The position numbers and the translations under genes are program-made. Shown one piece after another: positions 8,020-16,132 of a DNA stretch of 17,969 bases. How positions within the stretch are numbered: the first letter of the stretch is position 1; every line of letters starts with the position of its first letter. This DNA comes from Puniceicoccales bacterium (GTDB lineage: Bacteria > Verrucomicrobiota > Verrucomicrobiia > Opitutales > JAIRLM01). The stretch is taken from assembly GCA_031281635.1 (NCBI GenBank), contig JAITFC010000093.1:1-17969 (forward strand), written 5' to 3'. The notes below the pieces were generated by a model, which saw only the letters and a list, made by a program, of their open reading frames with translations, searched no databases and had not been told where the DNA came from.

Positions 8020-10461
8020 CTAAATATCTCGAAGCCCGCTGTAACCGGCACGTTTCGCGGCATTTAGCACGGCGATTTTCGTGGGACCATCCACTTTTTT
8101 CCCGGAGCGGTGTATGCCGGATCGAATATGAGGAGCGTAGCTGACACGGCCGTGGAGGATGTTGGCCAGCGAACTGGACACAGATTTGCGGATTGTTGCG
8201 ATTTGCCAATAAGTTATGGGGCAATTATCCAACTGACCATCTTCGATTTTGTTTTGGAAGATAGTGCGCACCATGTCATCCACGCTCTTCGGTGTCACCT
8301 TTGGTAGGCTGCGACTGGCCGCTTCGCAGGAGTCAACGAGCATGAGGATAGCGGATTCAACCGATTGCGGCCGCGGACCGTCATAGCGATAGAAACTTTC
8401 ATCGACCGGCTCCCAATTTTCTTCTTCCAATTTTTTACTTTCTGCTTGAGCCTGTTGCTGCGCTTTTTGGTAAAAATAGTGCATAAGTGTTGTGCCGTGG
8501 TGCTCGATCATCGTTTGGATAACCCGCCGCGGAATTCCTGCGATGCGTGCCAGCTCCATGCCCTCACGCACGTGACTCTTGATGATCAACGCACTAACTC
8601 GCGGAGCCTTCAGTGTGTGAGGGTTTTCTTCCGTTTGATTTTCGATGAAATATTCCGGCTTGGTCATTTTGCCGATGTCGTGAAATAATGCCGCCACACG
8701 GCAGAGAAGATCGTTGGCGCCCACGTCCTTAGCCGCCTGTTCCGCGACGCTGGCCACCATGAGACTGTGATGGTATGTCCCAGGCGCGTAGAGTTGCAAT
8801 TGTCTCAGCAGTTTATGGTTAAAATCAGACAATTCTTGCAATCGCAAGTTACTTGTTAAGTGGAACATACGCTCCAGCGGAGAGAGTAGCGCAATGGCAC
8901 AGATGCCGTTTGCACAGCCGGAAATTATTGCGGCGAGTGCTTGGACGAAACCTTCCATCCAGCGAAATTCACCGCCAAATGTGGCGAGCCAGAAGGCAGC
9001 TATGCCGAGACCGACGCCAGAAAATACGCCAATGTAAAGAATTTGGCTGCGGAAGAGTGCCCGGTGGCACTGCTGGACGGCGAGGAGCATGGCAAAGAGA
9101 TTGATGGCGAAAAAGTCCAAATTTTTCCCAATCATCAGTGTGAGGAAGATATCCAGCAGGACGGCGAAGATGACAGCGCCGCGGCGACCAAGTTCAAAGG
9201 AGACGAGGATTACTCCGGCAAAAATCGGCAAAAGAAACGGTAAAGCGCGGAAGACGATCACGTTATGAGCCAATTGCCGCATGGTCCATAGAGACGTTGT
9301 GAGGCGCAGAAGCAGCAGATTAGCAACGAGCAGTGAAGCGAGAAATAGCAATCGTGTCCCCAGCTGCCCCCCCTGTCGCTGTGCGTAGAGAGTGCGGACG
9401 ATCATTGCGGCGCAGAAAAAAATGCAAAATGTTTCTAGAACCTGTTCAAGTCGCATGTTTTGAACGCCGAAGATTGTCGTGGAATGCTGCTGCAGTTGCT
9501 GTCTGTAAGCGTGCAATTTTTCCAATTCCAGCCCATCCGCTGGCGTTCCGGCATTGACGATAATTTCTCCCTCTTCCACATTCACGACGACCGGTTTCAC
9601 CAGCGAGCTCACCAGGGCTTTCTTCTCTTCCGTTTTTTCCCGGTCGAAGGTCAAATTTGCATAGACTCCGTGGCGAAAAATGTGGAAAAGTGCGTTGGTG
9701 ATGTTGCGCCGCTCGTCCAGCGCGCCCAGATGAATGCGCAGGTAGAGGAGGGCGTCTTCCTGTGTCCGCAGGCTATTTTTTTCCGTTTCGCCGGGCGTTC
9801 CAAGTATATCCAAGCCAACGAAATAGCTATGTTGTCCGCCGTCGGACGTCCAGCCGGAATCCACCACTCCCTCTTGCATTACGAGACGGAGGACATTGAT
9901 TCCTTCATTCCAAAAATAGTGCCGCGATGCGACCGTCGTACCGTTCAGCAATGCGCTTAAATCGCTCTCCAACAAGCCGAAACCATAGCGACGATTGACC
10001 GTTTCCAGGAACACAGAAATCTGCGACTGGCGCACTTCTTTTTCGCTCTGCGGCGGCCATTGCTCTTCGAAAGCATTGATATCTTTTTCCAATTGGGCAA
10101 TTTGCTTCTGAAACTGCTGCAGCCGTTCCAGTTCCAACTTATACACCGGTGCAACGCGCAACGTTTTCCGCTCCTGGAGACGTTTTGTCTGGATAGTGCT
10201 CTCGAAGGAAAATGGGAAATCCGCCACAATAGGAACGCTAAGCACTTGATAGGGAACGACGTGAAACCGCATAGGGGCCTGACCAGAAAAGCAAATCATG
10301 GACACGATGAGGCTGAGGGGGATGATGGCCCACAGCAAGCGACGCACGGAAATTTGTTCTTCTGACGGCAAAGAAAACTTTCGCGCAGCCGCATCGCCGA
10401 TCGCCGACGGGCGGAAACGGTGATCACGAAACTTCAGAAATCTTGAAAAAAATCTTGCCAT
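8020..10461 (-). CDS. pgpH: PgpH-type 7TM-HD phosphohydrolase (probable cyclic di-AMP phosphodiesterase)
   Basis: The 813-residue protein has the PgpH layout. A first membrane helix lies at about 43-63, then an extracytoplasmic 7TMR-HDED-type region (about 70-335), a block of six or seven membrane helices (about 340-530), and a cytoplasmic HD domain (about 540-740). Metal-binding residues of the HD domain are visible: H564/H565 in GTYHHSLMVA, H594-D595 in FHDIGK, H630 in KSHVREG, H654/H655 in EHHGT and D710 in LMLVDSCEA. PEYFIENQ and NPHTLKAPRVSALII are typical of the family, which in Listeria hydrolyses cyclic di-AMP. The start is 8 bases after the HIT gene, with a GGAAGGA motif inside the end of that gene. 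The basic C-terminal tail after residue 775 is an extension. It ends convergently with dnaX, 69 bases away. Confidence 0.93.
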   Translation of the reverse strand: MARFFSRFLKFRDHRFRPSAIGDAAARKFSLPSEEQISVRRLLWAIIPLSLIVSMICFSGQAPMRFHVVPYQVLSVPIVADFPFSFESTIQTKRLQERKTLRVAPVYKLELERLQQFQKQIAQLEKDINAFEEQWPPQSEKEVRQSQISVFLETVNRRYGFGLLESDLSALLNGTTVASRHYFWNEGINVLRLVMQEGVVDSGWTSDGGQHSYFVGLDILGTPGETEKNSLRTQEDALLYLRIHLGALDERRNITNALFHIFRHGVYANLTFDREKTEEKKALVSSLVKPVVVNVEEGEIIVNAGTPADGLELEKLHAYRQQLQQHSTTIFGVQNMRLEQVLETFCIFFCAAMIVRTLYAQRQGGQLGTRLLFLASLLVANLLLLRLTTSLWTMRQLAHNVIVFRALPFLLPIFAGVILVSFELGRRGAVIFAVLLDIFLTLMIGKNLDFFAINLFAMLLAVQQCHRALFRSQILYIGVFSGVGLGIAAFWLATFGGEFRWMEGFVQALAAIISGCANGICAIALLSPLERMFHLTSNLRLQELSDFNHKLLRQLQLYAPGTYHHSLMVASVAEQAAKDVGANDLLCRVAALFHDIGKMTKPEYFIENQTEENPHTLKAPRVSALIIKSHVREGMELARIAGIPRRVIQTMIEHHGTTLMHYFYQKAQQQAQAESKKLEEENWEPVDESFYRYDGPRPQSVESAILMLVDSCEAASRSLPKVTPKSVDDMVRTIFQNKIEDGQLDNCPITYWQIATIRKSVSSSLANILHGRVSYAPHIRSGIHRSGKKVDGPTKIAVLNAAKRAGYSGLRDI

Positions 10462-10469
10462 GGCGTATC

Positions 10470-10967
10470 TTATTCCTTCCCTTCTCTTTCTTTAAAACAC
10501 GGAAGCAGTTGGTCGTAGAGCGAGAGCAGCGCCTGTGGGATCACTTTCATCGCACCAATCACCGGCATGAAATTCGTATCCCGTTCCCATCGTGGCACAA
10601 CATGACAATGCAAGTGTTTTGGGATTCCCGCACCGGCCGCGCTGCCCAAATTGAAACCGATATTAAACCCCTGCGGATCCATCACGGACCGCAAAACCTC
10701 TTCGCAGAGAAAAATTGTCCGCCAAAGATCCGTGCGCTCTTCCTCGCTAAGCTCGTGCAGCTGTTCCACTTCTCGAAATGGTAGCGCCAGCATGTGCCCC
10801 GGATTGTACGGATAGCGGTTGAGCAGCGCAAAGGAGCACGGACCCTTGTATAGCAGAAGAGCCTCGCGCCGATTTTTGGCACGGAGGGCACGGAGGAAAG
10901 GCGATTTCCGTCCCCCCTTGGAAATTTTCACGTAATTTATGCGCCAATGGGCGTGCAAATATTGCAT
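10470..10967 (-). CDS. HIT-family nucleotide hydrolase/transferase (histidine triad protein)
   Basis: The 165-residue protein has the histidine triad HLHCHVVPRW, with H118, H120 and H122; the middle His of this motif forms the nucleotidyl intermediate in the family. Upstream signatures are FALLNRYPYNPGHMLALP and GFNIGFNLGSAAGAGIPKH, characteristic of the Ap4A-phosphorylase-like/FHIT-like branch. The N-terminal MQYLHAHWRINYV resembles the usual LxAPWR start of this group, which is why I chose ATG 10967 over the TTG at 10988. It lies 171 bases after ispH and 8 bases before pgpH, so it is probably co-transcribed with pgpH. Likely substrates are dinucleoside polyphosphates or adenylylated compounds; the exact reaction is not predictable from sequence alone. 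Confidence 0.92.
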   Translation of the reverse strand: MQYLHAHWRINYVKISKGGRKSPFLRALRAKNRREALLLYKGPCSFALLNRYPYNPGHMLALPFREVEQLHELSEEERTDLWRTIFLCEEVLRSVMDPQGFNIGFNLGSAAGAGIPKHLHCHVVPRWERDTNFMPVIGAMKVIPQALLSLYDQLLPCFKEREGKE

Positions 10968-11138
10968 AAGGACAAACTCTGCCAGCAATTTAGTACAAAA
11001 TTTCCCTTTGGCAATGAAGAAATTTTTTTATGCGTGCTACGGCATTGTCGTCTTTGGTCGCCACAGCAGATCCCACCGGCAGTCGCCGCGAACACGGCCC
11101 AAAAATTGTCTCTGCCGAGGGTGAGGAGCGCCCCGGTT

Positions 11139-12008
11139 CTAGGCGGTACTGGCTGTGGCTGAGTGTATAAATGCTTCCACGGCAAAGATATCTGCGTCCG
11201 GAGTTGATGCACCGGCACTGAGCAAAATTCGGTCGCCGGTCGAAAAATTTGCCATTGTTCTGAGCATTTCCACACCATCGACATGCAATGCGCACGTGCC
11301 ATTTCTCTCCGCCATGCGTGCCAAGTTGCGCGCATTCGCCGAGTGCAGGCCACCGACAACCACGGTATAATCGTAACGATCTTTCCGCAATTTTTGCAGC
11401 AATTCTTCCTGCCGTTCCCTTGTGCTGCGACAAATCGTTTCAAGAATTTGGCCTTTGGGAAAAATTTTTTGAAATTCTTTGGCGAACGTACGAAATTGCT
11501 CCAGATCTGACGTCGACTGCGCTAGTAAGGCGACGGGTTGTCTGTCAAGTGCTTTCGAAACGGACTCAATCTCACTGGCATCGTTGCAGATGCATAGGGC
11601 ATTTTGCGCATAGCCAGCAAGGCCAAGTACTTCCGGGTGTTGCTTTTCACCAAATAGGAAAATGAAATACCCCGTGCGCCGCAATTGCGTTATTTGACCG
11701 GCCAGTTTGGCCACTTCCGGGCACGTGGCATCGAAAATTGGGCAACCAATTTCGCGAAGAAGGCGACGGCGTTCCGGGGAAACACCATGGGCACGAATGA
11801 GTAAGCAATCGTTTTTGCCCCATCGCCGCGACTCACCATTCCATACATGCACGTTTTTTGCACGTAATTGTTTGCTAACAGATTCATTGTGAACGAGTTC
11901 GCCGTCTACAAACACGGACCAGCCGCGAGCGGAAAGATCCTCGGCAATGGCAACGGCACGCCTTACGCCATCACAAAAACCGCACGCGCGACAACGCTCC
12001 ACTGGCAT
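11139..12008 (-). CDS. ispH: 4-hydroxy-3-methylbut-2-enyl diphosphate reductase IspH (LytB)
   Basis: IspH carries out the last step of the MEP isoprenoid pathway, reducing HMBPP to IPP and DMAPP with a [4Fe-4S] cluster. The 289-residue product has all three cluster cysteines: C12 in CGFCDGV, C96 in DATCPEV and C193 in ETICRSTRERQ. Substrate-site residues are also present: H40 (VHNESV), H74 (RAHGVSP), H124 and E126 (QHPEVLG), the STSD motif at 165-168, and S223/N225 in HSANARNL. GASTPD is near the C-terminus. I chose ATG 12008 because Cys12 then falls at the E. coli position. The frame runs open to 12224, but that extension would lie antisense to the tRNA-Cys gene and has no IspH similarity. 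obgE ends 216 bases upstream. Confidence 0.95.
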   Translation of the reverse strand: MPVERCRACGFCDGVRRAVAIAEDLSARGWSVFVDGELVHNESVSKQLRAKNVHVWNGESRRWGKNDCLLIRAHGVSPERRRLLREIGCPIFDATCPEVAKLAGQITQLRRTGYFIFLFGEKQHPEVLGLAGYAQNALCICNDASEIESVSKALDRQPVALLAQSTSDLEQFRTFAKEFQKIFPKGQILETICRSTRERQEELLQKLRKDRYDYTVVVGGLHSANARNLARMAERNGTCALHVDGVEMLRTMANFSTGDRILLSAGASTPDADIFAVEAFIHSATASTA

Positions 12009-12090
12009 GGTACGCTTTTTCGCGTCAAAGCACTCTCGCCGCAAGAAAATTGTTGCAATGTCGGTAAAAATGCGCACCAAGACACCCATC

Positions 12091-12165
12091 GGCGCGGTAG
12101 CCAAGTGGTAAGGCAGAAGTCTGCAAAACTTCCATTCGTCGGTCCGATTCCGTCCCGCGCCTCCA
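12091..12165 (+). tRNA. tRNA-Cys (anticodon GCA)
   Basis: A complete cloverleaf can be folded by hand. The acceptor arms GGCGCGG (12091-12097) and CCGCGCC (12155-12161) pair perfectly. The D arm is GCC-AAGTGGTAA-GGC. The anticodon stem GAAGT/ACTTC encloses the loop CTGCAAA with anticodon GCA. The variable loop is CATTC. The discriminator base is T, as expected for tRNA-Cys, and CCA is encoded (12163-12165). The T arm is odd: stem GTCGG/CCGTC has a T-T mismatch in the second pair (12139/12153), and the loop reads TCCGATT with C where position 55 is nearly always U. It sits on the strand opposite to obgE and ispH, in the gap between them. Confidence 0.92.
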
Positions 12166-12224
12166 TGGAAGTTTTTCTCGAGGTTTCCATAAACACAAAG
12201 AAACGACAATCTTAGCCGCAACAA

Positions 12225-13208
12225 CTACAGGCACCGCAGCGCACGTACCAGTTCGTCGAAGCCATCTTTCCGTGCACAGGAAATTGGATGGATGCTTTCA
12301 TGGGGGTAACTTTTGCGAAATTCCAGGAAATTTCTCCTGGCTTCTGGAACATCCATTTTGTTGGCTGCAATGATATTAGGCCTTTCTAGAAGTGATTTAT
12401 CGCGATGGCTAAGTTCCTCTCTGAGAATGCGCAGATCGTCGATGGGGGAGCGACCATCCATTGCCGCCATGTCGATGAGAAATAGCAGTGCGCGGCAGCG
12501 TTCGATGTGGCGTAGAAAACGAGAACCGAGTCCGCGATTGGCATGGGCGCCGGCGATGAGACCGGGGATGTCGGCGATGGTTAGGATTGTTTCCCCCGCT
12601 TGGTCCGTCACCGCTCCGACCTTCGGATAAAGTGTGGTAAATGGATATGGACCGACGCGTCGATGCGTGTTCGTGAGGGCATTGGTGAGCGAAGATTTGC
12701 CTGCGTTCGGGAAGCCAACAAGCCCAACATCAGCAATCGTTTTCACCTCAAAGCGAAAAATTCCCTCTTCTCCGGGTGTACCTGGAATTGTGTGCCGCGG
12801 CGCGCGATTTGTGGAGGTTTTAAAGTGTTCATTGCCAATACCGCCTCGCCCGCCCCGTAGGAGGACTGCGCGATCGCCGTCGCGTAGCAATTCCAATACC
12901 AATTGCCCGGACTCGCTGCCATATATGGCCGTTCCTTCGGGCACGCGCAGAATGCAATCGGCCCCATCGCGACCGTGCCGTTGGGCTCCCATGCCGCCCT
13001 GACCGGATTCAGCGCGCGCGTGCGGCGTAAATTTAAAGTCAACGAGATCGCCTGTGTTTCTGTCACAGACAAGGATTACATCGCCACCGTCGCCGCCATC
13101 GCCACCGTCGGGCCCACCTTTGGGAATATATTTTTCCCGGCGGAAGCTGAGACATCCGTGGCCGCCATCGCCGGCTTTTAGGGATACAACCACCTCATCC
13201 ACAAACAT
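12225..13208 (-). CDS. obgE: GTPase Obg/CgtA, 50S ribosome assembly
   Basis: Obg is a GTPase involved in late 50S subunit maturation and stress signalling. The 327-residue product begins with the Obg fold: MFVDEVVVSLKAGDGG, FRREKYIPKGGPDGGDGG and the Gly-rich stretches around 64-75 and 117-127. The G domain follows with G1 GFPNAGKS (165-172), PFTTL (189-193), G3 DIPG (213-216) and G4 NKMD (283-286), then ISCARKDG. There is no C-terminal OCT domain, so this is the short Obg form. ATG 13208 is chosen because MFVDEV is the family N-terminus and a GAGGG motif lies about 7 bases before it; the frame stays open to 13250 without similarity. rbfA ends 13 bases upstream. Confidence 0.96.
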   Translation of the reverse strand: MFVDEVVVSLKAGDGGHGCLSFRREKYIPKGGPDGGDGGDGGDVILVCDRNTGDLVDFKFTPHARAESGQGGMGAQRHGRDGADCILRVPEGTAIYGSESGQLVLELLRDGDRAVLLRGGRGGIGNEHFKTSTNRAPRHTIPGTPGEEGIFRFEVKTIADVGLVGFPNAGKSSLTNALTNTHRRVGPYPFTTLYPKVGAVTDQAGETILTIADIPGLIAGAHANRGLGSRFLRHIERCRALLFLIDMAAMDGRSPIDDLRILREELSHRDKSLLERPNIIAANKMDVPEARRNFLEFRKSYPHESIHPISCARKDGFDELVRALRCL

Positions 13209-13221
13209 ATTCGCCCTCGCA

Positions 13222-13572
13222 TCAATGAATTTCTGTTTTTTGCACCGCAAGGTCGTCTAAAATCTCGTAGACGCGCAATGCCTTTATCTGCCCACCGTCG
13301 CAGTGAAAGTGCAAATCTGGAAAATGGTGCAGGCGAATGCGTTGAGATAAAATATGCCTCAATTCTCCTCGCATGCGGCGTAGAAGCAGCTGTCCGGCCG
13401 TGATGGCTTCCGAATTTGGTGCGGAAAAATATACCCGTGCGTCACGCAAATCCGCGGTGACCTCAACCCTCGTAATTGTGATCAGAGTGAAGTCGCCGCG
13501 AAATTTTCCATGTAGCAGTGCTCCTAACTCGCGCAACAATAACTCATTGAGACGTGTAATGCGATCTGCCAT
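13222..13572 (-). CDS. rbfA: 30S ribosome-binding factor RbfA
   Basis: RbfA binds the 30S subunit and helps the maturation of the 5' end of 16S rRNA. The 116-residue product fits: MADRITRLNELLLREL at the N-terminus, FTLITITRVEVTADLRDARVYFS in the middle with the Val-Thr-Asp-like strand pattern of the KH-type fold, then RMRGELRHILSQRIRLHHFPDLHFHCD. ATG 13572 is the family-like start; upstream residues to 13626 have no similarity. The usual neighbours nusA, infB and truB are absent. Instead it sits directly in front of obgE (13-base gap), so the two ribosome-assembly genes probably share a transcript. Confidence 0.9.
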   Translation of the reverse strand: MADRITRLNELLLRELGALLHGKFRGDFTLITITRVEVTADLRDARVYFSAPNSEAITAGQLLLRRMRGELRHILSQRIRLHHFPDLHFHCDGGQIKALRVYEILDDLAVQKTEIH

Positions 13573-13625
13573 GGGGAATTTTCCGTGCCGTTGTGAGAGA
13601 AGACAACATATCTTTGCCGGACTCA

Positions 13626-13853
13626 ATGCGAAAATTCTTTGCGTCTGTCAATGATTTTTTGGAATACCATGTTTGGAATTTTTTGGATTGGGCTTCGCGA
13701 GCCGGATTTGGAAGGACAGAGGGAAAAATTTCCAAGCCTCGGATGCTTCTCAGCGAAGCAACCAAGTATTTTGTGCGGAGTGAGATAGAGGAGTATGATG
13801 CCATCACTCACAGGGGCATCGGGACGAAAATCCGAGAGGTTTTCGGAGAATGA
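13626..13853 (+). CDS. Possible small unknown protein between rbfA and nrdD
   Basis: This 75-residue frame (from ATG 13626; a GTG at 13593 would add 11 residues) fills most of the 231-base gap between rbfA and nrdD on the opposite strand and overlaps the 3' end of nrdD by 50 bases. The composition is protein-like, with several aromatic residues near the start (FLEYHVWNFLDWA) and an acidic/basic C-terminal half. I recognise no family, see no ribosome binding site, and cannot exclude chance. Competing minus-strand frames over the same bases look less protein-like. Confidence 0.3.
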   Translation: MRKFFASVNDFLEYHVWNFLDWASRAGFGRTEGKISKPRMLLSEATKYFVRSEIEEYDAITHRGIGTKIREVFGE

Positions 13854-15921
13854 ACTCGCTGCGCTTGCCGTCATTCCACTGCTGTACCGGTCGCAGATAG
13901 CCAACGATGCGCGAATAGACTTCCGTTGTCGCTCCACAAGTTGGACAAACTGCTTGTTCGCCGGCGAGGTACCCGTGTGTGGGACAGACGGAAAATGTGG
14001 GCGTTAGCGAAAAATACGGCAATTTGTAGTTATGCGTTATTGTCCGCACGAGATTTTTCACCACAGAGGTATCCGCAATGCGTTCACCAAGATAGAGATG
14101 AACCACTGTTCCACCGGTGAATTTTGTTTGCAATTCGTCCTGGTGGTCGAGCACGGCGAAAATATCATCGAAGGCGTTAACAGGCACGTGGATAGAGTTG
14201 GTATAGAACGGCGCGTCCCTCTGATCATCGTCGGCTGCAACGATGCCTTCGAATTGGACGCGGTCTTTCTTGGCGAGGCGGAAAGATGTTCCCTCGGCGG
14301 GAGTTGCTTCCAGATTATAGTGATTTCCCGTCTGTTTCTGGTAGTCGAGGATGCGTGCGCGCATGAAATCCAGGGTTCGCAGGGCGAAGGCTCGGCCTTC
14401 TTCGGTCACTATGCCGTTGCCCAAGAGATTGATGCACGCTTCGTTCATTCCCACGAGTCCGATGGTAGAGAAGTGATTTTTCCAGTAGCAGCCGAAGCGC
14501 TCGCGTATGTCCGCCAGGTAGAACGACGTGTACGGGTAAAGATTTGAATCAGTGAGCCTCTCCAGGAATTCCCGTTTAACTTCCAAACTCTCTTTCGCCA
14601 GGTCCATCAATTTACTCAGGCGTCCGCGAAAATCTTCTTCATTTTCAGATAGATAGGCCAGGCGAGGCAAATTAATCGTGACCACACCAACGGATCCTGT
14701 CAAGGGATTGGCGCCGAAGAGCCCTCCGCCGCGTTTTTCCAATTGTGTATTGTCGATGCGTAACCGGCAACACATGGAACGTGTGTCTTCCGGTGACATA
14801 TCCGAATTGACGAAATTGGAAAAATAGGGGATGCCGTACTTGCCGGTCATTTCCCAGAGGCCTTTTAAATTCGGGTGATCCCAGTCAAAGTCCTTGGTAA
14901 TGTTTATGGTAGGAATCGGAAATGTGAGTACGCGGCCCCGGGCATCCCCCTCAACCATCACCTCGAATAGCGCACGATTGAAGAGATCCATTTCGCGCTG
15001 AAATTGTCCGTAGGTGGCTTCCTGAGATTCGCCGCCGATAATCACTGGCTCGTTGCGCAAGTGTTTTGGGCAGAACAAGTCAATGGTGATATTTGTGAAG
15101 GGCGTTTGGAAGCCAACGCGGGTGGGAACGTTGACATTAAATAGGAATTCCTGCAGCGCCTGTTTCACCGCCGCGAAATCCAGATGATCCTGCGCAATAA
15201 ACGGTGCCAAAAGGGTATCGAAATTGGAAAATGCCTGTGCACCGGCAGCTTCTCCCTGCAATGTGTAGAAAAAATTAACGACTTGGCCCAGCGCAGTTCG
15301 CAGATGCTTCGGCGGACGTGCCTCCAATTTCCCCGGAACGCCGCAAAAACCCTTGCGCAGCAAGTCTGCCAGGTCCCAGCCGACGCAATATACAGAGATG
15401 AGACTGAGGTCGTGAATATGGAAGTCGCCGGACTCGTGGGCCGTGCGAATCTGTTCGTTGTAAACCTCGTGTAGCCAATATGTTTGACTGAGTGCGCCAG
15501 CCAAATAATGATTCAATCCCTGCAATGAGTAGGTCATATTGCTGTTCTCGCGGACCTGCCAATCGGCTCGGGAGAGGTATTCCGTGATGCGAGAGATGTC
15601 CGACGCGATGGTAACTTTACGCTCATTTTCTACGCGTTCTGCGTTGATAATGAATGCCTTGGCCGTCGTAATGTGCGGAGAACGCAGCAACACCATCTCG
15701 ATGAGTTTTTCCACCTCCTCGACGGGCGCAAATTCTGCCTTACCGCTCTGCCACAGCTCGGAAATCACTTCCCGCGCCAATTCCCATGCCTCTGCCGAAT
15801 CAAATTCTCCGGTCATTTTGCCGCATTCGACAAAAATCCCGTGCACTTGCCGCAGCAGCTGCTCCTCCGAACAAATAAACTTCGCATCCCGGTGCGAAGG
15901 CAGTGAAAGATTTGTTTTCAT
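13804..15921 (-). CDS. nrdD: Anaerobic (class III) ribonucleoside-triphosphate reductase NrdD
   Basis: NrdD reduces ribonucleotides to deoxyribonucleotides without oxygen, using a glycyl radical installed by the radical-SAM activase NrdG. The 705-residue product has the glycyl-radical motif RIVGYLRPVQQWNDGK, with Gly674. The zinc site just before it is CPTHGYLAGEQAVCPTCG (C646, H649, C659, C662). Active-site cysteines are in MCCRLRIDN (C384/C385) and probably VYCVGWD (C179). The N-terminal 100 residues look like a shortened ATP-cone region (CGKMTGEFDSAEAWELA, then HITTAKAFIINAERVE). The ATG start has AGGGAT five bases upstream. nrdG is not in the window. The leader holds a dyad and a partial NrdR-like site. 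Confidence 0.97.
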   Translation of the reverse strand: MKTNLSLPSHRDAKFICSEEQLLRQVHGIFVECGKMTGEFDSAEAWELAREVISELWQSGKAEFAPVEEVEKLIEMVLLRSPHITTAKAFIINAERVENERKVTIASDISRITEYLSRADWQVRENSNMTYSLQGLNHYLAGALSQTYWLHEVYNEQIRTAHESGDFHIHDLSLISVYCVGWDLADLLRKGFCGVPGKLEARPPKHLRTALGQVVNFFYTLQGEAAGAQAFSNFDTLLAPFIAQDHLDFAAVKQALQEFLFNVNVPTRVGFQTPFTNITIDLFCPKHLRNEPVIIGGESQEATYGQFQREMDLFNRALFEVMVEGDARGRVLTFPIPTINITKDFDWDHPNLKGLWEMTGKYGIPYFSNFVNSDMSPEDTRSMCCRLRIDNTQLEKRGGGLFGANPLTGSVGVVTINLPRLAYLSENEEDFRGRLSKLMDLAKESLEVKREFLERLTDSNLYPYTSFYLADIRERFGCYWKNHFSTIGLVGMNEACINLLGNGIVTEEGRAFALRTLDFMRARILDYQKQTGNHYNLEATPAEGTSFRLAKKDRVQFEGIVAADDDQRDAPFYTNSIHVPVNAFDDIFAVLDHQDELQTKFTGGTVVHLYLGERIADTSVVKNLVRTITHNYKLPYFSLTPTFSVCPTHGYLAGEQAVCPTCGATTEVYSRIVGYLRPVQQWNDGKRSEFILRKPLGFSSRCPCE

Positions 15922-15938
15922 ACTATCCCTAGTGGTTT

Positions 15939-15966
15939 CGCCGTCACGGCGTGCCGCATATAGTGT
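15939..15966 (-). promoter_or_regulatory. Candidate nrdD operator: 13-base dyad and half NrdR-like box
   Basis: On the plus strand, CGCCGTCACGGCG (15939-15951) is a perfect dyad with 6-base arms around a central C, starting 17 bases upstream of the nrdD ATG. Next to it, ATATAGTGT (15958-15966; ACACTATAT in the nrdD direction) matches one half of the known NrdR box (consensus about ACACTATATATAGTGT). The other half does not match. Either could be an operator, or the dyad could form a small hairpin in the leader transcript. This is suggestive only. Confidence 0.3.
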
Positions 15967-16011
15967 TTCGAAAACGCCAGCTGTCTAGGTCTTTTTTTGA
16001 GAAAAATTTGT

Positions 16012-16027
16012 AATGCACCCATGCATT
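16012..16027 (-). terminator. Weak hairpin downstream of the large unknown gene
   Basis: AATGCA and TGCATT form a 6-base stem around CCCA, about 105 bases after the stop of the unknown gene on the minus strand and 90 bases before the nrdD start. In the minus direction it is followed by ACAAATTTTTC, a short T run. The stem is weak and the T run imperfect, so termination is only a possibility. Confidence 0.2.
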
Positions 16028-16132
16028 GCCTTTGTGGCTCGCTCAAGATTCCGGAATTAGCGGCCAATGCTACTTAAAGGCTGATTTTAATTTCGAAAAA
16101 CGTTTCACAGCCATTGACTCCCGCATTTGACC

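Noticed and set aside
8853..9960. Plus-strand frames opposite pgpH.
   Set aside because: The minus-strand PgpH reading has continuous domain and membrane-helix structure; the plus frames are its shadows.
10937..11443. Two overlapping minus-strand frames covering the ispH end and the gap before the HIT gene.
   Set aside because: They are shifted frames of ispH, rich in Cys, Trp and Arg, with no family motif.
12009..12224. N-terminal extension of ispH to 12224.
   Set aside because: It would run antisense through the tRNA-Cys gene and has no IspH similarity; the cluster cysteine falls at position 12 with the 12008 start.
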